In this document: positions 26,796 to 35,839 of the stretch, piece by piece | How positions within the stretch are numbered: position 1 is the stretch's first letter | How the letters are laid out: each line of letters opens with the position of its first letter | Assembly (NCBI RefSeq): GCF_003966145.1 | Contig: NZ_RXNR01000015.1 | Coordinates: forward strand, 18,388 to 82,387 | Direction of reading: 5' to 3' | Origin: Lysinibacillus telephonicus | Lineage (GTDB): Bacteria > Bacillota > Bacilli > Bacillales_A > Planococcaceae | DNA length: 64,000 bases | Notes under the pieces: generated by a model | Seen by the model: the letters and a program-made list of their open reading frames with translations, nothing else | Databases searched by the model: none | Told to the model about the DNA's origin: nothing | Program-made: the position numbers and the translations under genes

Positions 26796-26817
26796 TATAT
26801 GATTATGTATTCATATA
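26796..26817. promoter_or_regulatory. CzrA operator upstream of czrA
   Basis: Perfect inverted repeat TATATGA-N8-TCATATA, close to the known ArsR/CzrA operator form. About 30 bp before the czrA start, so the unit is autoregulated. Confidence 0.7.
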
Positions 26818-26954
26818 TGAATATTTTATTCTTAAAAGTTCATTCTGTCCATTTAATTTTACCAATTATAAGAAAAAAATCTGTTATAAAACGTTCCGAA
26901 TTTAGACTTCTCATTTTCGGCCAAAATTCTCCATAAACGAGTCCTAAATAGGCG

Positions 26955-26990
26955 AAAAATCTGCACATCCTCAAAAACTAGGATGAGCAG
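26955..26990 (-). terminator. Terminator of the SLH/YcdB-repeat gene
   Basis: CTGCTCATCCT/AGGATGTGCAG stem followed by ATTTTT on the minus strand. Confidence 0.8.
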
Positions 26991-27030
26991 ATTCTCAATT
27001 GTAAAACAAATTTTTAAAATAATTTTTACT

Positions 27031-29262
27031 TTAATAGTATCGGTAACCATTAACTCGGTTTTCATAAACTTTGTGTGCTAGACGGATTGTTGAAACTGCT
27101 AGTTCAGCATAAGTAACATTTTCTTTCGGTTTAAATAAATCATTCTCTGTTGGTAATAATTCTAGTGCATCTGCCAATGCAACATAACCCGTATAAGTTA
27201 CTTCTTTTGCATCTTTTATATCAAGCTTATAAATATCATTATGTGATGCTGCTTGCTCTAAACCTAGTGCTCGTACATACCAAACGGCAAGCTCTTCACG
27301 AGTAACTAGGGCGCTTGTATTTAAATCTTGGTTATTAGGATTTAGAATCCCCATAGATACAGCTTGTTCAACAACACTATAATAAGGGTGGTCAGGGCCA
27401 ATGTTTTCAAATGTTTGAGGATGTACCTGCTCCTCATATCTAATATTATACTCATCATAGAAATACGTTAAAGACTTTACGATTGTTTTTAACGCTTCCC
27501 CTTTTGTAATCGTAGCATCTGCATTAAAGCTACTATCTTTTACTTCTAAAATGTTATTTTGAATTAGATAATTTAATTCCTGCTCTGCAGTTGGATGCGA
27601 AATTACAGGGTAATCTTTTTCATTGAACATGCTTGTCCATTCTCCGTTAGTTGCATCAAAAGAGTTTGTGCCTTTGTCATTAAAGATAGGTGTATAAACT
27701 AGAGAATAATGACTTTCTTCATCATTACTTCCTTGCATTATATATTGAAGCTTCAAACCTAATCCATCTTTAAAGCGTTGTAGTGCCTCTTCTTCGGAAA
27801 TAATATTGCTAGTTGACGGCCAATTTTCAAATTCTAGATGACTTATAGATAAACTGTTTAATGAACCATCGAATTTAATTCCAATGTGGATTCCATCCCC
27901 TGACACAATAATTCCATTCACAACTCTTGGGAATGAAAAATTATAGATGCCACTTACTTCATCGGCATACGGCTCATTGATCGGTAAAGCATATTCATGT
28001 AGATAAGACGGCGCATATTCTTTTAAATAATTTATTGCTTTTGTTAACGCTTGGTCGCTTGTTATTTTATTTTTATTATCCGTTTTTCCAAGCTCTCCTA
28101 AGACATCATTTTTTATATCGTAATAGTCAATTAGTTCTCCTGTATTTTTATCAATTTGCAGTACTGTCCCATGGCCGCCATTTTTGTAGTTATACATGTA
28201 ACTAATACTATAAACTTCTCTACCGTTATAATCTGTTTGTTCTTCAACACTATCAATTGTTAAGGTTATTTCATCTGAATCCACCTTAAGCAGTTTTTCT
28301 GCAATATTTTTTGCCTCATCAGGAGTAATACCTTCTTGTCTTGGCGCTAATGGTTTAGGGACAATTGTTTCAATTTCTTTAGCTTTCGGCAAGTCTTGAG
28401 TGAACCCGCTTTCCGTCTGCCACTGTCCTGTTAAAGCATGTACACCGGTAAATTGGCCTGATGGACTATACACTAGTTCCACAGTTCGTTTATCATATGG
28501 ATATTCATAGTTAATTTGATATTGCAATTGAACTTGAAGATTCTCTTTTATCTTCTCCAATATTTCATCTTTATTTTTCACTTTTTGAACATCATCAAAT
28601 CCTACAGACTTACTTGCCATAGGATAGCTATAAAATTGAACTATTTCACCATTGCCAAGTACAGTTACATGTATTCTTTGATCAAAAATTTCAACTTGGT
28701 TTTTAGTGCGTATAAATGAAAATGAATAACGAATTGGCTCCGTCAGTAGATTATTTGAATAATAAGAGTATGAGTCACTATTATTCTTATCAAATTGATA
28801 TTGTTCCCCGTTCGGAAACTTCTTTATAAAATCCTCTGCAATTTTTTGTGCTTCTTCCTTAGAGATTTTTGCTGGGAAGAGCGCATCAGCAACATTTGCA
28901 GGTTGATAATCAAAATTTTCAATTTCTAAATCCTCACCTACAAAGGTGATATAGCCATAAACATCCTTGCCCTGTACTTTTTTCGAAAAGTTTAAATCAT
29001 ATCGTACTGTCTTATCCTCAGGGTAGTAATGACCTCTACTCATTTGAAAATCGCTTGCTGATAAAAAGTTGAATTTATTCGGAAAAACTTCATTTAATTT
29101 TTTTATTAAGTCATTTTTAGTAACCGTGTTTTCCGTTGACGCCACTTTAATTTCGATTTGTTTAGGCTGTTCAACACTATTTGTGTCAGCGCTTGCTGCT
29201 GACATCATACCAAAAGACATTACCGCAGCTGTTATTGAGAATCCAATTTTATTTATTTTCAC
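27031..29262 (-). CDS. Exported SLH-domain protein with YcdB/YcdC-type repeats
   Basis: 743 aa. A signal peptide (VKINKIGFSITAAVMSFGM, cleavage near SAASA) is followed by about 500 residues of repeated units of the YcdB/YcdC type: recurring PxxISKEEAQKIAEDFIKKF-like helices and YSPSGQFTGVHALTGQW-like strands, the last two seen twice. The C-terminal 190 residues carry three SLH motifs (ITKGEALKTIV, LVTREELAVWYVRALG, VTYAELAVSTIRLA) that tether proteins to pyruvylated cell-wall polymers. GTG start at 29262, 8 nt after AGGAGGG; the frame further upstream lacks a site. The ligand-binding or enzymatic role of the repeats is unknown. Confidence 0.85.
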   Translation of the reverse strand: MKINKIGFSITAAVMSFGMMSAASADTNSVEQPKQIEIKVASTENTVTKNDLIKKLNEVFPNKFNFLSASDFQMSRGHYYPEDKTVRYDLNFSKKVQGKDVYGYITFVGEDLEIENFDYQPANVADALFPAKISKEEAQKIAEDFIKKFPNGEQYQFDKNNSDSYSYYSNNLLTEPIRYSFSFIRTKNQVEIFDQRIHVTVLGNGEIVQFYSYPMASKSVGFDDVQKVKNKDEILEKIKENLQVQLQYQINYEYPYDKRTVELVYSPSGQFTGVHALTGQWQTESGFTQDLPKAKEIETIVPKPLAPRQEGITPDEAKNIAEKLLKVDSDEITLTIDSVEEQTDYNGREVYSISYMYNYKNGGHGTVLQIDKNTGELIDYYDIKNDVLGELGKTDNKNKITSDQALTKAINYLKEYAPSYLHEYALPINEPYADEVSGIYNFSFPRVVNGIIVSGDGIHIGIKFDGSLNSLSISHLEFENWPSTSNIISEEEALQRFKDGLGLKLQYIMQGSNDEESHYSLVYTPIFNDKGTNSFDATNGEWTSMFNEKDYPVISHPTAEQELNYLIQNNILEVKDSSFNADATITKGEALKTIVKSLTYFYDEYNIRYEEQVHPQTFENIGPDHPYYSVVEQAVSMGILNPNNQDLNTSALVTREELAVWYVRALGLEQAASHNDIYKLDIKDAKEVTYTGYVALADALELLPTENDLFKPKENVTYAELAVSTIRLAHKVYENRVNGYRYY

Positions 29263-29411
29263 CAAAATAACCCTCCTAATATTTGTTAGTAACATTCTAT
29301 TATATTTATCTAGGATAAAAAATAGGAATTTCTGTTTATATTTTCATCCCACTTATCCTATGCATTAAGAATTACAAAAAGACTAAGCTTAATAGTTTTA
29401 TTATAAGCGTT

Positions 29412-29440
29412 AAAAAAGAGCAGCCTAAGTGACTGCTCAA
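29412..29440 (-). terminator. Terminator of the LysM-GH18 gene
   Basis: GAGCAG/CTGCTC stem with a 9-nt loop and six T on the minus strand. Confidence 0.85.
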
Positions 29441-29451
29441 TTTTATGTTAT

Positions 29452-30768
29452 CTATCTCTTTACTACATTGAAATTTTCATTAATTAAGAGCCAGTTTTGC
29501 GGGAATGCGAATCCTAATTTCCAAAAACTAATTCCTCTAAGATTTAATCTTTTCATCAAGTTAAATTTTGCTTGGATTGAACGTGCGTCTTCAAACCAAA
29601 CTTTATGCGCATTTCCTTCATCATCCACATAATTAAAATGAGGAGCTTGGGCCGTATAGTCATATTGAATGACAACATCATGTTGTTTAGCAAGCTCGAT
29701 TGCTCTTTGAGGACTTAGAGCTCTCGCATATTGACCCCCTTCTACAAACGGAAGAGTCCAATCGTATCCATATAAATTTTGCCCCATCATAATTTTATTT
29801 GCTGGCATCTCAGTTAAAGCATAGTCCAACACTCTTTCAACCTCTTGAATTGGCGATACTGGCATGGGTGGGCCACCCGAATATCCCCACTCATATGTCA
29901 TTAATACAGAAAAATCAACTATTTCTCCATGTGCCCTATAATCATGTGCTTCATACCATTGACCTGCTTGCTCTGCACTTGTTTTTGGCGCTAGAGCAGT
30001 TGAAATCATAAACCCTTCTCCATGCAAATAATCCGCCGCTTTTCTTAAGAAGTTATTGTATGCCTCGCGTTGATCTCCCGGAAGAAATTCAAAGTCAAAG
30101 TGAATATCTGTAACACTTCCGATTCTTCTTGCTTCTTCTACAATATTCTCAAGAAGTACATCTTGAACTGCCGAGCTCTGTAAAATCGCTCTACCTAGTT
30201 CGCCACTAAATTGACCATTCTCTAAATTCGTGACAACAAGCATTAACGTGGTTCCTGAAGCAGCTGCAGCTTCCGGAATCCCTTCTACCGGTATAGGATC
30301 TAGGCTGCCATCCCTTCTTGCCTCATAACTAAACGGCGCTAAATAAGTTAAGTATGGACCTACTGCTCTTGCTTCATTTAATAATTCCTCGCTTACAGTT
30401 TCGCCAATTGGTTCAATATAAATGTTTACTTCTGCATCTCGTCTTTGCATCGGTGGTATATATAAGCGCATCCCAACAGTTAATGGTGCATCCGGGTTGA
30501 TGCCATTGATTTGAGCTAAGGTCGTATAATTTACGCCAAAACGCTGAGCGATAGAGTATAAAGTATCTCCCGATTGAACCCAGTAAAAGCTCCCGTATAT
30601 TGGAATGACCAATGCTTCACCAACAACTAAACGCTCTGGATTTTCTATTTGATTTGCTTGAATAATGTTTTCTACCGTTGAACCATATGCTTGTGCTATT
30701 CCCCATAACGACTGCCCCGGTTGAACAACATGTATTTGAATCTTATTTCCCTCCCTTTTGTCGTTCAT
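29452..30768 (-). CDS. LysM-LysM-GH18 cortex/peptidoglycan glucosaminidase, YaaH/SleL-like
   Basis: 438 aa. Two LysM repeats (about 13-57 and 62-105) bind glycan. A GH18 barrel follows (112-438) with the catalytic stretch DIHFDFE (Asp221, Asp225, Glu227 as proton donor) and SVLMTYEW. SleL/YaaH proteins cut muramic-lactam cortex peptidoglycan during germination and lack a signal peptide, as here. The start is odd: the ATG at 30768 has only a weak AGGTG, while a strong AGGGAGGG lies eight codons inside the frame with only non-canonical ATT/ATA codons after it. Spore coat association is inferred from the family. Confidence 0.85.
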   Translation of the reverse strand: MNDKREGNKIQIHVVQPGQSLWGIAQAYGSTVENIIQANQIENPERLVVGEALVIPIYGSFYWVQSGDTLYSIAQRFGVNYTTLAQINGINPDAPLTVGMRLYIPPMQRRDAEVNIYIEPIGETVSEELLNEARAVGPYLTYLAPFSYEARRDGSLDPIPVEGIPEAAAASGTTLMLVVTNLENGQFSGELGRAILQSSAVQDVLLENIVEEARRIGSVTDIHFDFEFLPGDQREAYNNFLRKAADYLHGEGFMISTALAPKTSAEQAGQWYEAHDYRAHGEIVDFSVLMTYEWGYSGGPPMPVSPIQEVERVLDYALTEMPANKIMMGQNLYGYDWTLPFVEGGQYARALSPQRAIELAKQHDVVIQYDYTAQAPHFNYVDDEGNAHKVWFEDARSIQAKFNLMKRLNLRGISFWKLGFAFPQNWLLINENFNVVKR

Positions 30769-30900
30769 TGGTAATTACACCTATCATTCTATGTTTCCGC
30801 TTCCCGGAACATAACATCAGAAAACAACAAAATGTCTACACATATAAATATTGTTCATACTAGATTGTCTTTTACTTAATCAATACGTTTCAGTATCTGC

Positions 30901-30976
30901 GGCTTATGTGGGGAGAGAGAACGTCGCGTCCATGCGACATCGCTCCCATGACCAACATCGTGTTGGACTCTAAGCC
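30901..30976 (+). ncRNA. Bacillaceae-1-like structured RNA element, copy 1
   Basis: A closing stem GGCTTA/TAAGCC (30901-30906 with 30971-30976) encloses two hairpins. Hairpin A is GGGAG-(7)-GTCGC-(loop GTCCAT)-GCGAC-(4)-CTCCC. Hairpin B is CCAAC-ATCGT-GTTGG. Copies 2 and 3 keep this plan with different stem bases. Transcription strand and function are unproven. Confidence 0.55.
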
Positions 30977-31039
30977 TATTCACTCACCTATATACTTTTA
31001 AAATTCTTATAAGAAACTTCCCGATAAAAAATATCTAAC

Positions 31040-31088
31040 AAAAAAACTTCTCATAGTTTTTGATTTAATCATCAAAACTATGAGAAGC
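31040..31088 (-). terminator. Terminator of the YkuI-like gene
   Basis: A near-perfect long stem: GCTTCTCATAGTTTTGAT pairs with ATCAAAAACTATGAGAAG, followed by seven T on the minus strand. Confidence 0.9.
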
Positions 31089-31107
31089 ATATAAGGTTTA
31101 TCCATTT

Positions 31108-32319
31108 TTAGTTTACTAAATTATGCTCATATAAATAGTCATAGGTAACATCGACAAATAAATATTCATGTTCATTTAAAGCCATTGAATAAGTTCGTGT
31201 TAGTTCACCGGTTTCAATATCACTATAAATACTAGAAAGCTCGCCTTTTACATCATTTCTTAGCTTTATAATATTAAATAAGAAATATGGACGCCAGCTC
31301 CAGTTTTTCCCTACAGCCTTTTCTTCAACATCCCACTTTCCATTTCTACGAACGATATTAGGTGAAATCTGAAAACCTTCATCATTACAAATATAAAATC
31401 GGAATGCATAATTCTCTAATTGATTTGCTAGTTGCAACAATGTTTCGACATCGTTACTATCGGGCTTCGTATATTCAACGATTGTTGCAATTGTTCTTTG
31501 TAATTTTTTCATTTCTTCATACTTTAATTCTAATAATCGTTTTTCTGCAGAAATAAATTGCTTACACTCATTGCGGAATCGTTCTTTTAATGTATCTATT
31601 GGAATAAAACGTTTTGATGGCTGCTGTAAATAAACGCCTTTAAAATAGCGGGCTCCACTTTTCCATGCATGATGTAATTGATAGTCTGTTTGAATATTAT
31701 CAAACATTAATGCTGCACCTATTTTTACTGCAAGTGATTGAATTGTAGTAAAAACATGGTTTTGAGCTCCCCATGCATTATAATTTAGCTGGCTTACGTT
31801 GATTTTCAATACTGCTGGTTCCAGCATTAATATTTGGTCAAGGTTGCTGTCCGATCCAATATTGTCCAAGGCTACCTTTACACCGTATGTTTTAATATAA
31901 CGAATTGGATGTTGAAGCTGCTCAAACTCCCCTTTAAACTTATGCTCAGGAATTACTAAATAAATATAGCTTAAAAGATTTTCATCCATCGATTCTTTTA
32001 AAGTTTGGAAGTATTTTTCCCCGAAATCTAACATTAATAAATTTGGATTGCACGGTAGAAAGAGTTTTACTTGTTTTTGTAACAACTCGTCTTTTGCAGC
32101 TTCAATTGCTTTGATTACTAAAAATTGTTCAATTTCTGATCGTATATCTGCAGGAATTGACTCATCATATGTAATATCTGTAATGTTAAAAGTTATCCCC
32201 TCGTTTGTATATTCCCCAATAACTTCGTACGCCACAATTACATGTTCATCCGCACTGTAAATTGGTTCAAATAAAACGTCGATTTCATCTAATTTATCTA
32301 AAAAATCCAGAACATCCAT
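31108..32319 (-). CDS. ykuI: YkuI-like degenerate EAL-domain c-di-GMP-binding protein
   Basis: 403 aa, colinear with B. subtilis YkuI: EAL domain (1-250) plus the YkuI_C PAS-like domain (about 260-400; NWSWRPYFL, EYLFVDVTYDYLYE). EAL catalytic positions are altered. EAL is EVI (Glu32). The Glu of the LEITE motif is Val (YLVIPE). The DDFG motif is DNIG. The LKID aspartate is Asn (LKINV). The late Glu is Asp (FDNIQT). Hydrolysis of c-di-GMP is therefore doubtful and a receptor role more likely. The ATG at 32319 follows GGGGG with 8-nt spacing; the GTG at 32334 overlaps it. Neighbour of a diguanylate cyclase gene. Confidence 0.88.
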   Translation of the reverse strand: MDVLDFLDKLDEIDVLFEPIYSADEHVIVAYEVIGEYTNEGITFNITDITYDESIPADIRSEIEQFLVIKAIEAAKDELLQKQVKLFLPCNPNLLMLDFGEKYFQTLKESMDENLLSYIYLVIPEHKFKGEFEQLQHPIRYIKTYGVKVALDNIGSDSNLDQILMLEPAVLKINVSQLNYNAWGAQNHVFTTIQSLAVKIGAALMFDNIQTDYQLHHAWKSGARYFKGVYLQQPSKRFIPIDTLKERFRNECKQFISAEKRLLELKYEEMKKLQRTIATIVEYTKPDSNDVETLLQLANQLENYAFRFYICNDEGFQISPNIVRRNGKWDVEEKAVGKNWSWRPYFLFNIIKLRNDVKGELSSIYSDIETGELTRTYSMALNEHEYLFVDVTYDYLYEHNLVN

Positions 32320-32529
32320 CCATATAACCCCCACATAAAAATTCTGACTACTTTATTACATCAATTATACACTAAAATTCGTGTCACAAAATATAACATA
32401 ATCAAATGTGCTTCGATTATAGAATACACATTTTATTTATTTATTCTTTAAGTGAAGTTTATATGATACTATAAATATAATTGATTATTTAATCAGTAGA
32501 TTGAATTTTTATAAATTTTATTTTCTAAA

Positions 32530-33801
32530 TTACACCTTTACCACACAGTTTCTTTCCATTTCTTTTGCTTTATAAAGTGCATTATCCGCTCTTATATACC
32601 AGTCATTGAACGACTCAAGCATTTCTCTTTGTGCAACACCTAAGCTTGCCGTTAATTGACCTGCGATAGGATACTTAAATTGTTCAATCGATTTGCGAAC
32701 TCTTTCTGCAATATTTATTGCTTTATCAAGGTTTGTATCTGGTAATATAATCATAAATTCTTCTCCACCAAGACGAATTAAAGTATCAGAATGTCGCAGC
32801 ATTTTTTTCAATATTTGAGCTGTTTGTTTAAGCACCTCATCACCAACTGGATGCCCCCAAGTGTCATTCACTTGTTTAAAGAAATCAATATCAATAATAA
32901 TCATAGACAGAGATTGCCTATCTATATCTGATTGATTCATTTCATCAACTATTTTCTGATCTAAAAAATGCCGATTATATAACCCTGTTAATTCATCTGT
33001 TAGTGCAAGTGTTTTTAATATTTTATTTTTTTCTTTTAACTCTTCTGTTAGTTGAGCAAGATTTTTATTTTTTTCAAATAACTGTTCCTCTAATGTTCTT
33101 CGTTCTGTAATATCTCTGGCTGATGAATAAATATATTTTCCATTTAGTTGTGAATGCCATTCTAAATACCGATAAACACCATCCTTTCTACGCACTCTAT
33201 TTATAAACGTAGAAATATGTTTTTGGTTTTGCAAATCTTTTATTCTATTTAAAGTCGAAGATAAATCATCCTCATGAACAAGTTTTGTGAAGCTGCTTCC
33301 TTCAAGTTCCTCCACTTTATATCCTAGTATTCTTTCAAAAGCTTGGTTGACCCTTAAAAAATAGCCATTACTATTCACAACAGAAAGCATATCAATATTT
33401 ACATTTAAAAAGCCCTCAATTTCATTGTCCTGTATATATTCTTTTGTTACATCAGAGTAAATACACCCAAGAGTGTCCCTTTGTAATGGAAAGATCATCA
33501 TTCTAATCCACTTTTGCGAGGAAAAAGGAATTATATCAAATTGAATAGACTTTTTATTTATGACTGCATCTAAAATATATTTGTTCCAATCATTTATGTT
33601 TTCCAAACAGTTAGGAAAGACATCAATAAATCTTTTGTTTAAAGTTTCGGCGCCTTGCAATTCCATCAAATTTTCAAAGGCTTTATTATAGTCAGAAAAG
33701 ACAAGGTCCATTGGCACTCCATCATTATCATAAATGACCTTTTGACATGAATAGGCTGTTGGAGAATTTTTATAAAATTGTTCGTAATATTTTGAATCCA
33801 A
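32530..33801 (-). CDS. PAS-PAS-GGDEF diguanylate cyclase
   Basis: 423 aa. Two PAS domains (about 5-120 and 130-235), a short coiled coil (KNLAQLTEELKEKNKILK, near 245-264) and a GGDEF domain to the end. The active site is GGEEF (345-349), preceded by an intact RxxD inhibitory site (RHSD, 336-339). It should make cyclic di-GMP under feedback control. No signal peptide or membrane segment, so the sensor is cytosolic. The TTG at 33801 is favoured because AAAGGGG lies 8 nt upstream; an ATG six codons earlier has no site. Confidence 0.9.
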   Translation of the reverse strand: MDSKYYEQFYKNSPTAYSCQKVIYDNDGVPMDLVFSDYNKAFENLMELQGAETLNKRFIDVFPNCLENINDWNKYILDAVINKKSIQFDIIPFSSQKWIRMMIFPLQRDTLGCIYSDVTKEYIQDNEIEGFLNVNIDMLSVVNSNGYFLRVNQAFERILGYKVEELEGSSFTKLVHEDDLSSTLNRIKDLQNQKHISTFINRVRRKDGVYRYLEWHSQLNGKYIYSSARDITERRTLEEQLFEKNKNLAQLTEELKEKNKILKTLALTDELTGLYNRHFLDQKIVDEMNQSDIDRQSLSMIIIDIDFFKQVNDTWGHPVGDEVLKQTAQILKKMLRHSDTLIRLGGEEFMIILPDTNLDKAINIAERVRKSIEQFKYPIAGQLTASLGVAQREMLESFNDWYIRADNALYKAKEMERNCVVKV

Positions 33802-34190
33802 TTTAAATGCCCCTTTCATGTCAAAAAATTTAGATATATTTAAATAATATATCCTTTAACTTACAACCTTTGAAATTTTCTTCCTCAATAATAACTTCTT
33901 TAGTAAATTTACTCAATGATACAGCATATTATCATTTTTATATAATAATTTAATCAGGAATAAATAGGTTTATGAAAAAGAAAGGACAGCTAACTCCTTT
34001 GAATTGAAAACATACTAATTCACCTTAGCTTATCCTGGTAGCATCATTTAATTTTATTACATTAGTTGCCTGTTTAAATTCGACTGATAGAACTACTATA
34101 TGAATTAAGACAATACCCTTCTAAAATAATAAATTTGCCAAAATCTAAGGCGGCTCACTTTTATGAGCCGCCTTTTACATTTCTATTTAA
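33802..34190. other. Intergenic region between GGDEF and MFS genes
   Basis: AT-rich. It holds the terminator-like hairpin at 34147-34174 near its right end. The rest (33850-34140) shows no ORF, repeat or RNA motif that I recognise. Confidence 0.5.
34147..34176 (-). terminator. Terminator of the MFS gene
   Basis: A perfect 11-bp stem AAGGCGGCTCA/TGAGCCGCCTT with a 6-nt loop; the minus-strand tail is TTAGATTTTG. Confidence 0.7.
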
Positions 34191-35675
34191 TTATTGTGCT
34201 TCAATCTTGTCTGGACTTTTTGCTCGTTTTAAGAAGAATGACAAGATTAAAGCAACAATTGTAATTAAAGTTGCTACTATAAATGATAAGTGGATTCCAT
34301 CAAGTAATGCTTGCTGTGTGATTTGTGCTTTTAATGTTGCCATTTGTTCTTTTGTCACAGGACCAGTAGCTCCCGCTTGTGCTTCTCTTGCCAATTCTTC
34401 GGCAGAAGAAGTTGTGCGTGCATTCATAACAGCTATTAAAATAGCAGTTCCAATTGAACCAGCTACTTGTTGAATCGTATTGTTAGCTGCAGTACCATGT
34501 GGATTTAATCGACTTGGTAAAGAGTTTAAACCGTTTGTCATAATTGGCATCATAACTAAAGAGATCCCAACCATTCGAATTGTATAAATAAAGATGATGT
34601 AGAAATAAGTTGAATCAATTTGTAACTTTGATAAATAGAAAGTTGAAACGGATGTAATAATAAGTCCAGTCACCGCTAAAATTCTTGGACCAAACTTATC
34701 AAACAGTCGTCCTGTTATTGGTGACATGATCGCCATTACGATAGCACCTGGCAACATCATTAATCCAGATTCAAAAGGTTCAATCCCTCTTACATTTTGA
34801 ACGTAGGCTGGAGTTAAAATCATTCCACCCATCATTGCCATTGCTTGAACTGCACTGATTATGGCCGATAATGAAAATAGTGGAGACTTAAAGATTTCCA
34901 TATTTAATACAGGTGATTCCAGTTTTATTTGTCGAATTACAAAAGCTACTACACCTATTACCCCGATGATTATCGTTGTAAGAACAATCGGATCAGACCA
35001 TCCATCGTTACCTGCAGTACTAAAACCATATAAAATCCCACCAAAACCAATAGATGATAAAACTATTGAGAAATAATCTAATGTAACTTTTCGGTTAGGT
35101 AGAACATTTTCCAATTTCCAAATACTTAAAAGTAAACTAATTATCGCAATCGGTAAAATCATTTCAAATAAAACGCGCCAGTCATAATGTTCAACGATCC
35201 AACCAGATAATGTTGGTCCAATTGCTGGTGCACTTATCATAACTAAACCGAACATCCCCATTGCTGCCCCTCTTTTTTCAACAGGGAAACTTATTAACAT
35301 AACGTTCATTAAAATAGGTCCCATAACTGAAGAACCTACTGCTTGAATCATACGACCTGTCAATAGTACGGCAAAATTAGGGGCAATTGCGGCACATAAT
35401 GTCCCTATAGCAAAAATTGTCATCGCAAAGATAAATAACGGTCTTGTCTTAAAACGCGTAATTAAAAACGCAGATGCCGGAATTAAAACTCCACTTACTA
35501 ACATATACCCTGTAGCAAGCCATTGTATCGTTGCATAAGTAACATCTAAATCTACCATCATTGTTGGTAGAGCAACATTAAGCAACGTGTTATTTAAAAA
35601 AGAAACAAAAGCACCCACAAATAAAATAGCAATCATTAAATAAGGGGGCTTTTTCAGCGTCTGTTCAGAATTCAT
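34191..35675 (-). CDS. MFS drug transporter, DHA2 (EmrB/QacA-like, 14 segments)
   Basis: A 494-aa major facilitator with 14 membrane segments. Motifs: NNTLLNVALPTMMVDL in TM1 (D1 motif), LLTGRMIQAVGSSVMGP, and motif C APAIGPTLSGWIVEHYDWR in TM5. Expected to export toxic organic compounds with protons. The adjacent divergent TetR gene is the probable repressor. A cytosolic hydrophilic stretch (SSAEELAREAQAG) precedes the last segment. The drug is unknown. Confidence 0.88.
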   Translation of the reverse strand: MNSEQTLKKPPYLMIAILFVGAFVSFLNNTLLNVALPTMMVDLDVTYATIQWLATGYMLVSGVLIPASAFLITRFKTRPLFIFAMTIFAIGTLCAAIAPNFAVLLTGRMIQAVGSSVMGPILMNVMLISFPVEKRGAAMGMFGLVMISAPAIGPTLSGWIVEHYDWRVLFEMILPIAIISLLLSIWKLENVLPNRKVTLDYFSIVLSSIGFGGILYGFSTAGNDGWSDPIVLTTIIIGVIGVVAFVIRQIKLESPVLNMEIFKSPLFSLSAIISAVQAMAMMGGMILTPAYVQNVRGIEPFESGLMMLPGAIVMAIMSPITGRLFDKFGPRILAVTGLIITSVSTFYLSKLQIDSTYFYIIFIYTIRMVGISLVMMPIMTNGLNSLPSRLNPHGTAANNTIQQVAGSIGTAILIAVMNARTTSSAEELAREAQAGATGPVTKEQMATLKAQITQQALLDGIHLSFIVATLITIVALILSFFLKRAKSPDKIEAQ

Positions 35676-35778
35676 TTTTGTATGTCACTCTCTCTCTTGT
35701 ATTCATTTCAATCCCCGAAATACATTCTATACCCCTAGTCTATTTTTTTCAATAAAAAAGCAAACATAATTTAAAATG

Positions 35779-35816
35779 TTGAAATGTAAGTGTTTTCAGA
35801 CTATACTCGTAGTATA
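35779..35816 (+). promoter_or_regulatory. TetR-gene promoter with overlapping palindromic operator
   Basis: TTGAAA (35779-35784), 17 nt, TATACT (35802-35807). The inverted repeat TATACT-cgt-AGTATA (35802-35816) covers the -10, so a bound repressor would occlude polymerase. It also lies in the shared region with the MFS gene. Confidence 0.6.
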
Positions 35817-35839
35817 AAAAATAGTCAAAAGGTGAAGAT

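Larger units (their letters stand above)
30769..31107. other. Intergenic region between LysM-GH18 and YkuI-like genes
   Basis: Holds the Bacillaceae-1-like element (30901-30976), the terminator of the YkuI-like gene (31040-31088) and presumably the promoter of the LysM-GH18 gene. No further gene is seen. Confidence 0.6.
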
